Shown here in pieces: positions 9,990 through 22,289 of a DNA stretch of 64,000 bases. The translations under genes and the position numbers were made by a program. The notes beneath the pieces are model-generated. The model saw only the letters and a list, made by a program, of their open reading frames with translations. It made no database searches and had not been told where the DNA came from. Source of the DNA: Sternotherus odoratus (taxonomy: Eukaryota > Chordata > Testudines > Kinosternidae); NCBI GenBank assembly GCA_032164245.1, contig JAVMKO010000002.1:177016920-177080919 (forward strand). Reading direction: 5' to 3'. How positions within the stretch are numbered: position 1 is the stretch's first letter; each line of letters begins with the position of its first letter.

Positions 9990-12344
9990 ACCTTAATATA
10001 CAACTTGGGCAATTCCATTACCCCATCTGGGATTGCAAAGATTGTAGATCAGCACAGAATTTAGCCCAATATATGGCCTGACCCAGATTTCAAAGAACAT
10101 GCATTATTCTAGGGGTTCCATGGGAAATATCATCCATTCCAAACTAAACATGATATTCAGCATTAATGATGAGATATTAATACTTTTGAAAGAATAAGGA
10201 TTGCATCAGCCATAACAGACAAAGGAGTGAGAGGAATTTTTCACATGAAAAATAGGATCTTAGTAATGATGAAATTAATCTCTTGGGAATGAAATGAAAA
10301 GCTTCACGAGACTCATAGAGGGGGAGAGGGTGTAGTGAAGGATCCAAGCCCATCAGGAATCCATTAGAATGAAATCCATTTCCTGTCTAGGATAGCAGAT
10401 GGCATTTTAAATCATAGTCTTGATTTAAAATGCCTTAAAAGTTCCCAGGTTACAAAGAGTTAAATAGAAAGATGTTTTCATTAAGTGTATTCCCCTTCTG
10501 GACTTTAGGGTTCCTGTATCAAAGAGCGATACCACAATGAACCAAATATTTTGGAAGATATTTCTCCTCTGGGAGAGAGACATTTACAGAAATTCCGGAC
10601 ATGAAAATGTCAAATGTTACTCATCCTCTCTGTGGCTTTTTTATTTTTTCCCTAGGAATGTTTGCTTCCACTTGTTAGCTCAGGGAATCATTGCTCGCTG
10701 TTTGATATCCAGTGCCGGGGCACACAAAAGGGTGACTAATCCCATTTACGGGAATTTTACTGTTTTCATCAAGGCCACAGTTTCCATTTCAAGCTTTATA
10801 GTAAAAGCAAAACACCCCCTGGGAACTCGACTTCTGTTGTAGTAGTAAATGAATCTGGCTTCAGTGTTACAGCAAAAGAAAGCTTTTTGATCGCTACTTT
10901 GGAAATCAAAGGAAACTTGTTTTTTTAAAAGACGGATGGAGAATTTTTAGTTACTATACAGTACAGAAAGCTCCTTGTCCATTTCCAGTCAGTGCAGGCT
11001 AGCACTTGCATGTGTGCTCAAACACATACACACATCCCTCCCGCCCTCCCTTTTTAATTTCATGGTTTACAAGGACAACAGATTAAATCTAGTTTGAAAT
11101 CAACAGCTAGTAGTTTAACCCCATGATGTCTCCTCCCGCTAATGGGAATCACAGGGCTAAAATCCTGTACGGCACTTGGAATAACTTTTTCCCCTTACTT
11201 TTCAGCAAAATCTAATTATTTCATGGAATGAAAAACTAACCTTTAAAAAGCAGTTTTAATTGGTATTCCTTCCACACTGAGTTTGCTTGTATTCTGCGAG
11301 GGTCCATGTGGTTTACAGCAATTGGTGGTGCAGCATGTCTTTAGAAATAATACGAGCTTATGACAAATGACTGTTTGAACATCAGATTTTTAAAAAAAGA
11401 AAAATCTAGTATATTTTGATTCTCGATATGTTTTCCTCTCTGCTGGTTGTTTCTTTGCTTCCACTTCTGCATTCGGTCCTTTCCACTACATGTTCTTTCT
11501 GTTCTTCCTCCTCTCCCTATTCTCATCTCCACCCTCTCCTCCCTTGCCTTCTTTTCTTTTCCTATCCCCTTACTTCTGTTCCCTCATGCCCTCTTCCTTC
11601 CCACATTACACCGTCCTCCCTTATATAGCCACCCCATCTTACACAATCTCATGGTCTCCTTATTAGTGGGTGTGGGCAAATAGGCAGAGTCCCTGAAGTA
11701 GGGACACAGACATGAGCCCAGTAAAAACAGATCCCCAGCTAACAGTTTTGCCAGTTCTCTCATGGTTTTATCATGAATCTAGTGATATTGGGTATTTTTC
11801 TCAAAGCCCCAGCTCCTACAATTAGCCAATTGATTACACAAGAACCTCAGCTCTCAGCTGGAAAAAAGAAGTTAAGTTCCCAGCCTCTCTGGCAGCACAG
11901 AACAGTTTGAAGATGTTAACCCAAAAGTTCCAACTCCAGAAAGCAAATAAAAGGAGCATCAAATGTATTTTTAAAATCTCATTTGTGTAGGCCTATCTCA
12001 TGATTTTTGAATGACTGAGACTGGCAATACTCATCACTGGAAGAAGGTGCCAAGGCAACTCCCTTACTTGAACAGGTGTTGCTGAACCAAACTATTTCAC
12101 TTTCTTTCCCAGGTAGGAAGAAGAGGCATACCCATAAACTCTCTTCAGAATTATTTCCTGGGATGAGGGATACTTCCCACCAGGGAGAACCGGCACCTTT
12201 TTAGGGCTGTTTGGGAGTGTACCATGGACCAGCAATTCACCGACACAGTAACACTGTTACTTTATCTATTAAAAAGAGCAATTTAAAAAATGTGGAAGTC
12301 AGATGATACTTGTCACTCTCCCTAATCATTCTGCTTGCACGTTG
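9990..12344. other. No gene seen; polypyrimidine tract
   Basis: Single-copy-looking DNA. 11405-11640 is strongly pyrimidine-rich on the plus strand (CCTCCTCTCCCTATTCTCAT and similar), which explains the open frames there. No coding motif or mobile element is recognised in the rest. Confidence 0.6.
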
Positions 12345-12520
12345 CATCCTCCCCCCCCCCCCCCCCCAGCTATTTTTCTATCTTGCCTACTTGGGAGCAC
12401 CTCCTCAATTACAAGCTCTTCAGGGAAGGGACTATCTTTTGTATTATATGTATAGATCCCAGAACAATGCCCTGCTTCTGATTGGAATCTCTGAACACTA
12501 TAGAAACACAAATAACAGAA
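12345..12520 (+). mobile_element. CORE/MIR-like SINE 3' part with poly-C tract
   Basis: An uninterrupted C run of about 18 (12350-12367) is followed by ACAAGCTCTTCAGGGAAGGG, ACTATCTTTTGTATTATATG and CAATGCCCTG, the usual layout of the 3' part of MIR-like SINEs in reptiles. The tRNA-related head is not recognisable. A better copy of the family is at 47250-47462. Confidence 0.5.
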
Positions 12521-14967
12521 GGATCATTACCAGGCTGAACCATTGAAAAGAGACTAAGGGGGAAACTCTTGAAACCCCCAATCCTCAGCATTTTAAAACA
12601 CCAGCCATTTGTTAACTGAAGTCCACAGGATCTTATTTTTGGAGTGTTTTTATTTGTGTCTGTGTGAATGTAGCACTCATGAAAGGTGCTACAAGTAAGC
12701 CTTGAATCCATAGAACAAATAAAGCATATATCAGAGCAGTGCAATTTTCTCCACAATATCCTGGCAAAGTGCCCCTTGTTAGCACTGAGAGAGAGTTTGG
12801 TCTAGATGGTCCATTCAATATTTGTGCTCTCTGCTCAGCTTGCCAGATAGGTTGACAATGTTGGTAGATTTGGTCAAGTTCTCTGGGAATGGTACTGAGA
12901 TCAACTGCCTAGCACTTTATTTTGATGTTAGTTTAATAATGATTCTTTCCCATATGATGCCACTTCCTTTCTTTCTTCATTCTGCATCAAAAACAGGTCA
13001 GATCCTCACGTGGTATAAATCAGCACAGATGCATTGACTTTACATCAGCTGAGCAGCTAGCCCAGAATTCTAGGATAGAGAAATCACATTCTCTTACTGT
13101 ACAAGTGCCTATAAACCCATAGAACTGAAATCATCAATGAGATCATATGTAGGAATTTTAACAAACAATGGAATTCTTATTTGTAAATTACATACTTTAG
13201 ATTAGAATTCTGACAATACACACCCCATTGCTCTGTTTATAAGTAGCACAGTTCTCTATGAACTGTTATGACCTATACATACCAGATTTTGTAATAAACA
13301 TCCCCAAAGTACTATTCAGTTCAGGGTTGCTAGTTAATGAAGTTACTGCCATCCATGATGGTGAGCGATCCCAAATCTTACTTGTATAACTATTTCTGTC
13401 CTCCTTTCTTTTTAAACCTTCTTTTCTAATAACAGTCTAGCTTAGCCAGTCAGGACAATTCTATACTTGCAAAAATTTGTTGTGACCAGAGCTGGAAATA
13501 CTGCTTGGAACAGCCTGATTATGGTAGAAGTTCATGAAGTGGCTAATTATGTTGTGTGCTGCATGCTGTGCCAGGGGGTTTTCTACCAACTGAACTGTAG
13601 CCCAGAGAGAGAAGTTGAATTTTCCTGTCTCCTGCCAGTCTCTGCTCTCTCCCCCTTTGCGTGTTTTCATGTTTTGTCTTAAAATTTGATAGTTTCTTCT
13701 GAACAGCAAAACTTGAGATATTCAACCCACAAATTCCTGTTGCTTTTCCCCAACAAAGTCATTTAATATCCTCTGACTAGAGCTTCTCATTTTAAATAAT
13801 TATGTTGAGGGGAAACTTTGAAACTTTTTTTTTTTTTAGGATTCCAATTAAAAAAATAATTTCAGTTCAGTTTGTGAGTCCAGGGTATCGCAATACATTA
13901 CTCTCTTTTTGTCAAAGGTGAATACGGCCAGGCCAATCATACAGGGAATTTATTTTTTTTAATACACAGAACTTCCAATTAGAAACAGGCATTTTAGAAT
14001 CAGTGGGTAGGCATGCATTGATTTTCTGTTTCTGTTGAGTGGATTTTGTGGTTTTTCCATTCCCTGCTGCTCCCAGCAGGTGTCATTGTAAGGCAATGCT
14101 GCTCAGAAAGTATTTGAAGGAGACTTTAATAGATTAAAAAATAAATGTGTGAAAAGGGACCTTGACTTCATGACCCTTATTTGCTTGCGGTGGTGATAAG
14201 CTAATTTCAAATAAATCAACATTAAAAATCTAAATAATTAATAATAATAAAAAACACAAAGGGGAATATAAAATGGAAACATCAAAGTTTTCCAATGACT
14301 TGACGTTACAGAATACTTGGGTCCCACAACATCCCATCAGAATCCATCCTCTCATTTTCCTTTTTAATGGGTATGAGAGTGTGAAGTCACCAAACGGATA
14401 GAGCATTTTGAAAGCATAATCTTTTAATGTATGGACTCTGTATACATAAGCATGTGTTTGAAAAGCAAGTGTGTGTCAATGAAACAGAGGTGCAAATTCA
14501 GACCAAACACTGAAGTGCAAACTGGAAGGGCCATTTTTCTTTTACATGTGTGTGAAGTAGGGATTAAAGAAAACCACAAGCTTATGCCCCACATGTCAAT
14601 AAAATATGCTCGTAGACAGTTAAAATGCTATTTGGCAGGAAGTATTTCTTATCCTTTCTTCTCTAATGTTTTAATTCAGTGAATTAATCATATGTAAGAG
14701 CTGGATCATTCCTTTTATATTTGATACATGCATGCTCAGCTGGAGTAACGAAACTCATCAACCAACGGAAAGACATTTTCAATGTGCCATCCTCTGGAGT
14801 CATTCACCAGCTGCCTATTTTGGGGCAAAGGATTTGGATCATTTAAGCTAGTACAATGACAAAAATCAGTTGACTGATCAGAGTACTCCTCACAGAAGAT
14901 CACTAAGCAAACAAAAAAGAAATGGTACTGAGGAGAGCTCAAGACAAATATTGTAAATGGAGGGTAG
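12521..14967. other. No gene seen; short ancient repeat
   Basis: AT-rich DNA without a recognisable gene. At 12996-13060, GATCCTCACGTGGTATAAAT with CAGCTGAGCAGCTAGCCCAG looks like one decayed arm of an old palindromic repeat. The remainder is single-copy-looking. Confidence 0.55.
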
Positions 14968-14975
14968 AACCTTCC

Positions 14976-15960
14976 TAGGGTGACCAGATCGCAAGTGCGA
15001 AATATCAGGACACATTGGGCAAGCGGGGGGTGGGGGGGTGTTTTCAAGGATATTTTGCACCCTAGGCACAATTTTTAACTAGCGCCCCCCCTCCCCTTTT
15101 CCCAGAGCATTGATTACTATAATTTTTTTAAATTAATATTGCATAGTGTAATGTAGCATGGGGAAGAGGGTTGGGGTGCAGGGGGGCTCTGGCTGGGACT
15201 GGGATAAGGTGTTTGGGGTGTTGGCAGGGCTCAGGGCTAGGGCAAAGGGTGGGCATGTGGGGGGGAGGGCTCTGGCTGGGGCTGGAGATGAGGGATTTGG
15301 GGCACAGGGCTTGGTAGAGGGTTGGGGTGTGGTTTGGCTGCTCCGTCACTGTGGCCAGAGAGGATTCCCCCCAGCCCTTTCCCTGCCGGGAGCAGCAAGC
15401 TTTGGGGCAGGGCCCACTCTTTCCTGCCCCCCCCCCCAGCAGCACACTCACTCACACCTATCACTGGTAGCACAAGAAGGCGGGCACTAGGTCCCTGTGG
15501 CAGAGAGAAGGGAGGCTTCTGACTCCCGCTCTGCTCCAGTGCCACAGAAGGTTTAAGGGGCAGCAAGGGGAGGCCGGGGGACCCTTGGGGGAGGCTCGCG
15601 TGTGCCGGGCGGCAGAGAGCTCTCCTGCCATGGCCAGGGGCCACAGCCCGCCTTCCCCCAATGTCTCTGCGGGGAGGGAGAGAGGGGAGTGGGCTCTCTG
15701 TCCCCCCCGCCCCTCTCCGCGTCCCAGCACTGGCTGCAAGCCGGCAGCAGCAACTCTCCTCCTCCCCGCCCCTACAGCATGTGCAGAGACCTGGCCCTGG
15801 GGCAGTGGGGGCCTGCTGTGTGCTCCTGCCGGCGCCCCGCTCTTCTGACCGTCCCAAAATCGGGACAAAAGGGCGTCCCGACCAAAGTATGGTCGGAACA
15901 CGGGACAAAAGGCCAAAAATCGGGACTGTCCCAATAAAATTGGGACGTCTGGTCACCCTA
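14976..15960. mobile_element. Non-autonomous hAT transposon with 8-bp duplication
   Basis: The ends are TAGGGTGACCAGA and TCTGGTCACCCTA, a 13-bp perfect terminal inverted repeat. The flanks are identical 8-bp copies of AACCTTCC (14968-14975 and 15961-15968), the duplication length of hAT elements. The outer 100 bp on each side contain units such as AAAATCGGGAC. The 700-800 bp interior is GC-rich with CATGGCCAGGGGCCACAGCC and C runs. Open frames in it (for example 15237-15977 -) are low-complexity and overlap others on the opposite strand, and I see no hAT transposase. The source of the interior is unknown. Confidence 0.9.
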
Positions 15961-16214
15961 AACCTTCCTGAGAGCAAGGAAAATCAAGGATGCTAGTTCA
16001 AAAATGAATAGGTGGAACAAGTAGGGAGATAGGAATAAAGCTGAAGAAAACCTTCCTGTAAATTGCAAAGTTGATGAATAAAAATTATTTGGAGGCCTAT
16101 TTTCTTCTGGTTGCACAGGTATAATTCATACTGCTAGCAATGGTAATTCTGAGCTCATATCTGGAAGAGCATATACTTTCTCAGAGAACCTGCTGCTTCA
16201 CAACCAGTTAAATA

Positions 16215-16520
16215 TGGGCTGGTCTTCACTCCGGGGGGTGGGGTGGGGGATCGACTGCAGATACGCAACTTCAGCTATGTGAATCACGTAGCTGAAGTTT
16301 GTGTATCTGCAGCCAACTTACCTGCCGTCCTCACGGCGGCGGCAGTCAGCGGTGCGCTCCCCTGTCGACTCCAGCTTGCGCCTCCAGGCAAGCTGGAGTT
16401 CCGGAGTCGACGGGGGCGCCACAAGCGATCGATTTCTCGCGTCTTCACCAGGCATGAGAAATCAATTGCTAACAGATCGATCGCTACCCGCCGATCTGGC
16501 GGGTAGCGAAGACCAGCCCA
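16215..16520. mobile_element. Hairpin MITE, family A copy 1
   Basis: The ends TGGGCTGGTCTTC and GAAGACCAGCCCA are perfect inverted repeats flanked by TA on each side. The interior has three further hairpins: ACTTCAGCTATGTG with its inverted copy near 16268-16300, GTCGACTCCAGCTTG with CAAGCTGGAGTTCCGGAGTC near 16364-16412, and TAGCGATCGATCTG-like arms near the right end. Related copies lie at 43014 and 48740. It has no coding capacity. Confidence 0.85.
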
Positions 16521-18687
16521 TAATTTGACATTGCACAGGGGAAATATTAGTTTGTAATTCTGATGATGTTCACATACAAGTGCAAAATATTCATAAAGTA
16601 GTAAAAATAACTAAAATATCTGGGAGGGTTTGCATTTGTGAGTGGACTAACACCAATTTTGGGGGAAATTTCATTTTTTTAAAAAAATACGAATGAGCTT
16701 GAGTCTTGGCGAAATTATGCCTTTTATAAGCTAGAATGGACTTTTGATTTAAAAACATGAGAACTCAGCTTTTGCAAATTTTCAAGGTGAAAAATTACAT
16801 ATTGCCAAAATTCCAGATAAAAAGAAAAACTGAGAAAAAAAAAAGGTAAGTTGCAGGGAAGTTATTGATACAAAAGTTATTTTTATGAGTTTACGAAAAT
16901 TGGCACCAAGAATGTACGGCATTATCTATTCCGGTTTTAAGGCCTAGCCATTCACAGTCTCTACAGCTGGAGTTTGAGCTTATTTTATATTATTTGCACA
17001 AGTCTGGATATGAGGCATCCACATTATTTGCCATGTACTGGGCACCAAACAGTAGCTAATGGGATCCAGTGGATATCAAAGACCCAGTTCATTCCTGATT
17101 TACCTTTGACAGACAAAATTTGTGGGCCCCAGATAGCAGAAGTCTGTCTGAAGTAGCAGCCTGAAGCCATAATTTACCTGTAGCCCCAGCTTCACCAGAA
17201 GTCTCTAGAGCAGCCAACCAGCACAACCCAGAATATGGACAGAGTCAATCAGAAGATTACATGGCCAATGCAACTGGGACATATCCTGGTTTGGCATCTT
17301 CTAGTTCCCCTCTTCTGTAACCTTCCAGGGCAAGACCTATTGGATTGTCCTGTGCCTGTGGGGGTGAATTAAGCCTGCCATTGGGACCCACAATTCTTCT
17401 AGCCGGTCCGCAGAGGTTGGCAGAAGGGAGGGATCTAGGGATGGCTGGAAGGTGGGAGCTAGGCCAAAAGGAAAGAAGAAAGGAGGTTAGGCTCTAGGAA
17501 TGGGATAGAGGGAGGAAATGGCTGACAGGAACGATTAGGGAATTGGACTTGGCACCCGGTTGGATGGAGGGAAGAAAGGACGCAGGTGGGAAAGGGTGGA
17601 GGGCACAGAGGTCATTTCAGCTATGCATTCTTAGCAATAAATGTCTGAAGCAGATTTAACCAATGTGTTCACAAATCCATTCTGAATCAAATTAGTACCT
17701 TTGTTCTGAGTCCACAGGCATGTCCTGAACATGTGGGCAGGCACTTTATGTGGCGGCATTTGGAAATGGGTCATTTCCCTGTTCCCTGCTATACTACTGC
17801 ACAGATGAAAAAAGCCTCTCATTGTCTTTATAGTTTCTAAGTTTCTGCTTCTGAAAGCTTTTTAATGAAAATAAATTGCCATTTTTAAAAAAAGGCACTT
17901 CCTTTCCTTTTAATTTTAGCTTTCAACAGGGCAGTACTAATGGAATCCATGTAGTTACTGTGTGAGATCCTAGTGAAGTGCTCTATCATTATGCCATAAA
18001 TAATAGAGAAGTAAACCTTAAGACTATTAATTTTAATTCAGTTATGTGTTTTATAATAGATTCCATAATATAGATTGCAAAACTTATAGTAGTTTAATCA
18101 CACACAATGACTTTATCTTGCCTTCCTTCTTATGTAATTCAGCTGCTCCTTATTTTCTTCTGAAGCTTTATATGTTTTTTGAACATCTGGCTCGAAGGAG
18201 TCAATTTATGACTGTTTGCCTTATTAGAGAGTTTGGTAGTGGAGTTTTCCAGCTGAATGCCAGAATCCTGCCTTTTGTTTTTCTCAGTGACGTGCACACA
18301 AACTTTGAGGTGGTGTAGGAACAGAAGGATCCGAGGCTAATAAATACTTCATTTAAATGGAAGAGTGTTTGAATTGGGCTGTTGGTCTTGCTGGGCTTAA
18401 TTCTAACCATAAGGAGCAATAATCAGTGCATGCTTTGGGTGGGAGAGGACATCAATCACTGTCTCTTCAGCTGGGAGTGGGAAGGAGGAGTGGAAGCAGA
18501 GTAGAAAAACTGTGCTGGATTTTAGCTCTCTGAAACTGCCACTAAGAATTCATTTAGGAGAGAGGTTAACTCTTGGGTAATCAAAATCCAATACTTGTAT
18601 CCCAAACTGTCTTTTGGTGGTTGTGTTTATTTTACTGGTAGGTTAGATAGGGTATTTAATACTTTTGTCTTGAAAAGGGTTGGGTAT
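16521..18687. other. No gene seen; purine-rich stretch
   Basis: AT-rich DNA, with a purine-rich segment at about 17410-17610 (GGGAGGGATCTAGGGATGG, AAAGGAAAGAAGAAAGGAGG). Nothing recognisable as a gene or transposon. Confidence 0.55.
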
Positions 18688-19034
18688 TATCATAGAATCA
18701 TACAATATCAGGGTTGGAAGGAACCTCAGGAGGTCATCTAGTCCAACCCCTGCTCAAAGCAGGACCAATCCACAACTAAATCATCCCAACCAGGGCTTTG
18801 TCAAGCCTGACGTTAAAAACCTCTAAGGAAGGAGATTCTGCCAACTCCCTAGGTAACCTGTTCCAGTGCTTCACCACCCTCCTAGAGACAAAGTTTTTCT
18901 AATATCCAACCTAAACCTCCCTATCTGCAACTTGAGACCATTACTCCTTGTTCTGTCATCTGCTACCACTGAGAACAGTCTAGATCCATCCTCTTTGGAA
19001 CCCCCTTTCAGGTAGTGGAACGCAGTATCACATC

Positions 19035-19990
19035 TCACCTCGGTCTTCTGTTCTGTAGACTAAACAATCCCAGTTCTCTCAGCTTCTCCTCATAAGTCAT
19101 GTGCTCCAGGCCCCTAATAATTTTTGTTGCCCTCCTCTGGACTCTTTCCAATTTTTCTACATCCTTCTTGTAGTGTGGGCCCCAAAATTGGACACAGTAC
19201 TTTAGATGAAGCCTCAACAATGTCAATAGAGGGGAACGATCATGTCTCTCGATCTGCTGGAAATGCCCCTACTTATGCAGTCCAAATTGCTGTTAGCCTT
19301 CCTGGCAACAAGGGCACAATGTTGATTCATATCCAGCTTCTTGTCCACTTTAACCCCATGGTCCTTTTCTGAAGAACTGCTGTCTAGTCATTTGATCCCT
19401 AGTCTGTAATAGTGCATGGGATTCTTCCTTCCTAAGTGCAGGACTCAGCACTTGTCCTTGTTGAACCTCATCAGATTTCTTTTGGCCCAATTCTCTAATT
19501 TGTTGTATCCTATTCCTACCCTTCAGCATATCTACTATTCCTCCCAGTTGAGTGTCATCTTGCAAACTTGAAGTCCATGCCATCCTTCAGATCATTAATG
19601 AAGATATTGAACAAAGCCGGTCCCAGGACCGACCTTTGGGGCACTCCGTTTGATACTGTGGGAGACTATCATCAAAAGCTTTGCTAAAGTCAAGGAATAA
19701 CACATCTACTGCTTTCCCCTCATCCACAGAGCCAGTTATCCATAGAAGGCAATTAGGTAAGTCAGGCATGACTTGCCCTTGGTGAATCCATGCTGACTGT
19801 TCCTGATCACTTTCCTCTCCTCTAAGTGTTTCAGAATTGATTCCTCGAAGACGTGCTCCATGATTTTTCCAGGGACTGAGGTGAGGCTGACTGGCCTGTA
19901 GTTCTCTAGATCCTCCTTCTTTCCTTTTTTAAAGATGGGCACTACATTAACCTTTTTCCAGTCATCCAGGACCTCCCCCGATCACCATGA
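19035..19990 (-). pseudogene. CR1 reverse transcriptase fragments
   Basis: Several frames on the minus strand translate to pieces of CR1 ORF2. [40 protein letters not shown] and VDVLFLDFSKAFD (RT motif A with its first catalytic aspartate) come from the central [22 protein letters not shown] and [12 protein letters not shown] come from the C-terminal region. The catalytic FADD-type motif is not visible. Frameshifts and stops separate the pieces, so no functional enzyme is encoded. In live CR1 elements this protein reverse-transcribes the element's RNA at a nicked chromosomal site. Confidence 0.9.
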
Positions 19991-20207
19991 GTTTTCAAAG
20001 ATAATGACCAATGGCTCTGCAATCACATCCGCCAACTCCTTTAGCACCCTTGGATGCAGTGCATCTGCTTTTCTAAATATTCCTGAACCACTTCTTTTTC
20101 CACAGAGGGTTGATCACCTCCTTCCCATGCTGTGCTGCCCAGTGCAGTAATCTGGGAGCTGACCTTGTTCGTGAAGACAGAGGCAAAGAGAGCATTGAGT
20201 ACCATTT

Positions 20208-20285
20208 TTGTATAGGCACTTAAGATCGTCCTGCTGTATTAGTATTTGTATAGGCACTTGCTGATCGTCCTGCTGTATTAGTATG
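20208..20285. repeat. About 40-bp tandem duplication inside CR1
   Basis: TTTGTATAGGCACTTAAGAT with CGTCCTGCTGTATTAGTA is followed by a near-identical unit TTTGTATAGGCACTTGCTGA with CGTCCTGCTGTATTAGTA. It sits at the edge of the CR1 internal deletion. Confidence 0.85.
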
Positions 20286-20479
20286 GGGCAGGAGCCCCAT
20301 ACTGAGTCCTCCCCTCTTGAGCTCTCCTGCTTGTGCTTCCTCCCGGTATCCCACTTACCCACTTACCTTGGGGCTTTGGTCTCCTTCCCCCGGTGAACCT
20401 AGTTTAAAGCCCTCCTCGCTAGGTTAGTCAGCCTGCAATGATGCTCTTCCCTCTTTTCATTAGGTGGAGCCTGTCTCTG

Positions 20480-21175
20480 CCTAGCACTCCTTCTTCTTGG
20501 ACACCATCCCATGGTCAAAGAATCCAAAGTCTTCTCTCCAACACAACCTTAGCCATTGGTTGACTTTCACAATTTGACGGTCTCTACCCAGGCCTTTTCC
20601 TGTCACAGGAAGGATGGACGAAAACACCACGTGCACCTTAAATTTCTTTATCCTTCTTCCCAGAGCCATGAAGTCTGCAGTGATACACTCAAGGTCATTC
20701 TAGCCCATGTGGAGAAGCAGAAAGGGGTAGTGATCTGAGGGCTTGATGAGTCTCGGTAGTCTCTCTGTCACATTGTGAATCCTCGCTCCTGACAAGCAGT
20801 ACACTTCTTGGTTTTCCCGGTCAGGGTGGCAGATAAATGGCTCAGTCCCCCTGAGGAGGGAGTCTCTGACCACCACCACTCACCTCCTTCTCCTGGGAGT
20901 GGTAGTCGTGGAACCCCCATCCCTAGGATAGTGCATCTCATGCCTTCCAATTGGTGGAGTCTCCTGCTCATATGTATCATCTACTCCTCTCTCCGCATTA
21001 GTACCTGTGGAGAAAACATGAAAATGGTTGCTCACCTGTATCTGCATTGCTGGCACATGGACACTCCTGTTTCTTCTTCTGGAGGTCACATGCTGCCAAA
21101 TTTCTTCATTGGCCTTCTGTCCCCGCTGTGGAGCCTCCTCTGATTCTTCTAGCTGGTGATTATTTGATAGCACAT
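20480..21175 (-). pseudogene. CR1 ORF1 esterase (SGNH-type) remnant
   Basis: Minus-strand translation gives VVVVRDSLLRGTEPFIC, then GARIHNVTERLPRLIKPSDH, YPFLLLHMG, a stop, ND, and further on VVFSSILPVTGKGLGRDRQI and FDHG. This is the order of the esterase domain of CR1 ORF1: the nucleophile block (normally GDS, here RDS), the G-x-N-D block, here interrupted by TAG with a small deletion after it, and the C-terminal region. The upstream part (to 21175) is the poorly conserved N-terminal half. The altered first block and the stop in the third show the domain is inactive. Identification rests on block order and on the CR1 RT pieces alongside. Confidence 0.8.
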
Positions 21176-21679
21176 AGAGCCCTTTTTATGATTGGAAACC
21201 ACTGTACTAGACATTGTGTGCAGGGGATCATTATGGCATTTCCACTTTAATGGTACAGGAGGATTTCCCATATTAGAGTTACTTACCACTGCTGGTGAGA
21301 ATTACTGCTAGTGTTCTGCTATAGTTCCCTTAAACATTTGAATATATGCTTAAGTGATTCCTATTTAAAACTGAGTACCATTACCAGCTAATATGTCCTC
21401 CACAAGTCGTCTTGTCATAGCTGAAACAGGGCCAATAGCACTTTAAAGATATTTAATCTACTCCATCCATTTCCCTCTACAGCTGTAGTGAGGTCAATGT
21501 GAGAGGTGCTATAGACTTCCCCTCCTTGATCACTGTAGTTTTCTGGACAAAATAATTTAACAAAGGAACAGCGGCACATTTCTGTCAGTGCTAACCACAT
21601 GCTAGGTAAATCAACCCAGTGTTGGTGGTTTATGTGATTCCCCTCTGCGTTTCTTTTTGTCAGTCTGAGCTCCAGAATT
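21176..21679. other. No gene seen
   Basis: AT-rich DNA between the CR1 copy and an AT-rich repeat. The open frame at 21415-21690 (-) shows no motif. Confidence 0.5.
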
Positions 21680-22235
21680 AGAGGTGACAAAATTTTTCAA
21701 TTAAAATTTGTTTTTTGGTCAAGAATTAGGCTTTAGTCAAAAATGATTTATTTTAATTAGAAAAATGACATTTTTGCAACACTTTGATTATCCAAAAAAT
21801 ATTTTTAAATGGAAAAAAAATTGGATGGGAAACTGAAATTTTTGGAAATGAATTTTTTAAAACATAAACTGATTTTTTTCTTCATATTTTCATTTTGATA
21901 TTGTAGGTTTTCTTCACTTTTTTTTCTCTTTTTTTTCCCACTGTTTTCCAACTTTGCCAATTGACAAAGAAGTGTTTAAAATGTTACTTTCAGAAGAAAA
22001 GTCACACTTTCTTCATACGTTAATTTAGCACTAAAAGTGAATGTTTTTTTTAAATGATTTTTATCCTATTTCCTCCACATTCCCTTGCAGTATCCCAATG
22101 GGAAAAAGTTTGAAAGAACTATATGGGGGAAAACAAAATGAAAACAAAAGACACTTTCACTTATTTGAAGTGTCCCTCAGGAAAATGAGAATCCCCAGTT
22201 GGGGAAATTGCTAAAAGGGGATTTTCTGACCAGCT
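21680..22235. mobile_element. AT-rich interspersed repeat ending in TTTCTGACCAGCT
   Basis: A strongly AT-rich segment with many GAAATTTTT/AAAAATTT-like words ends in GATTTTCTGACCAGCTG. Similar AT-rich sequence ending in TTTTTTGACCAGC lies at 52940-53200, and a shorter piece at 23410-23575. The shared terminus suggests a dispersed non-coding element, but no left end or duplication is clear. Confidence 0.4.
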
Positions 22236-22289
22236 GTTATCAACATATTTCCACTGTATGGTGAGACTATATTTCAAACTCAGGATGAA

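Larger units (their letters stand above)
18688..21175 (-). mobile_element. CR1 LINE, internally deleted
   Basis: A CR1 retrotransposon lies on the minus strand with its 3' end at 18688, where CATAGAATCATACAATATCA is the decayed octamer tail. Going towards its 5' end there is the 3' untranslated region, the reverse transcriptase C-terminus (19035-19226), more RT pieces (19587-19990), and then, after a gap around 20290-20430, the ORF1 esterase region (about 20480-21175). A full CR1 ORF2 would need about 3 kb, so most of the endonuclease and the N-terminal RT are missing. The frame is broken at many points and the copy is dead. Confidence 0.92.

Noticed and set aside
15237..15977. 246-residue minus-strand open frame as a gene
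   Set aside because: It spans the GC-rich interior and crosses the end of a hAT element, with other open frames on both strands.
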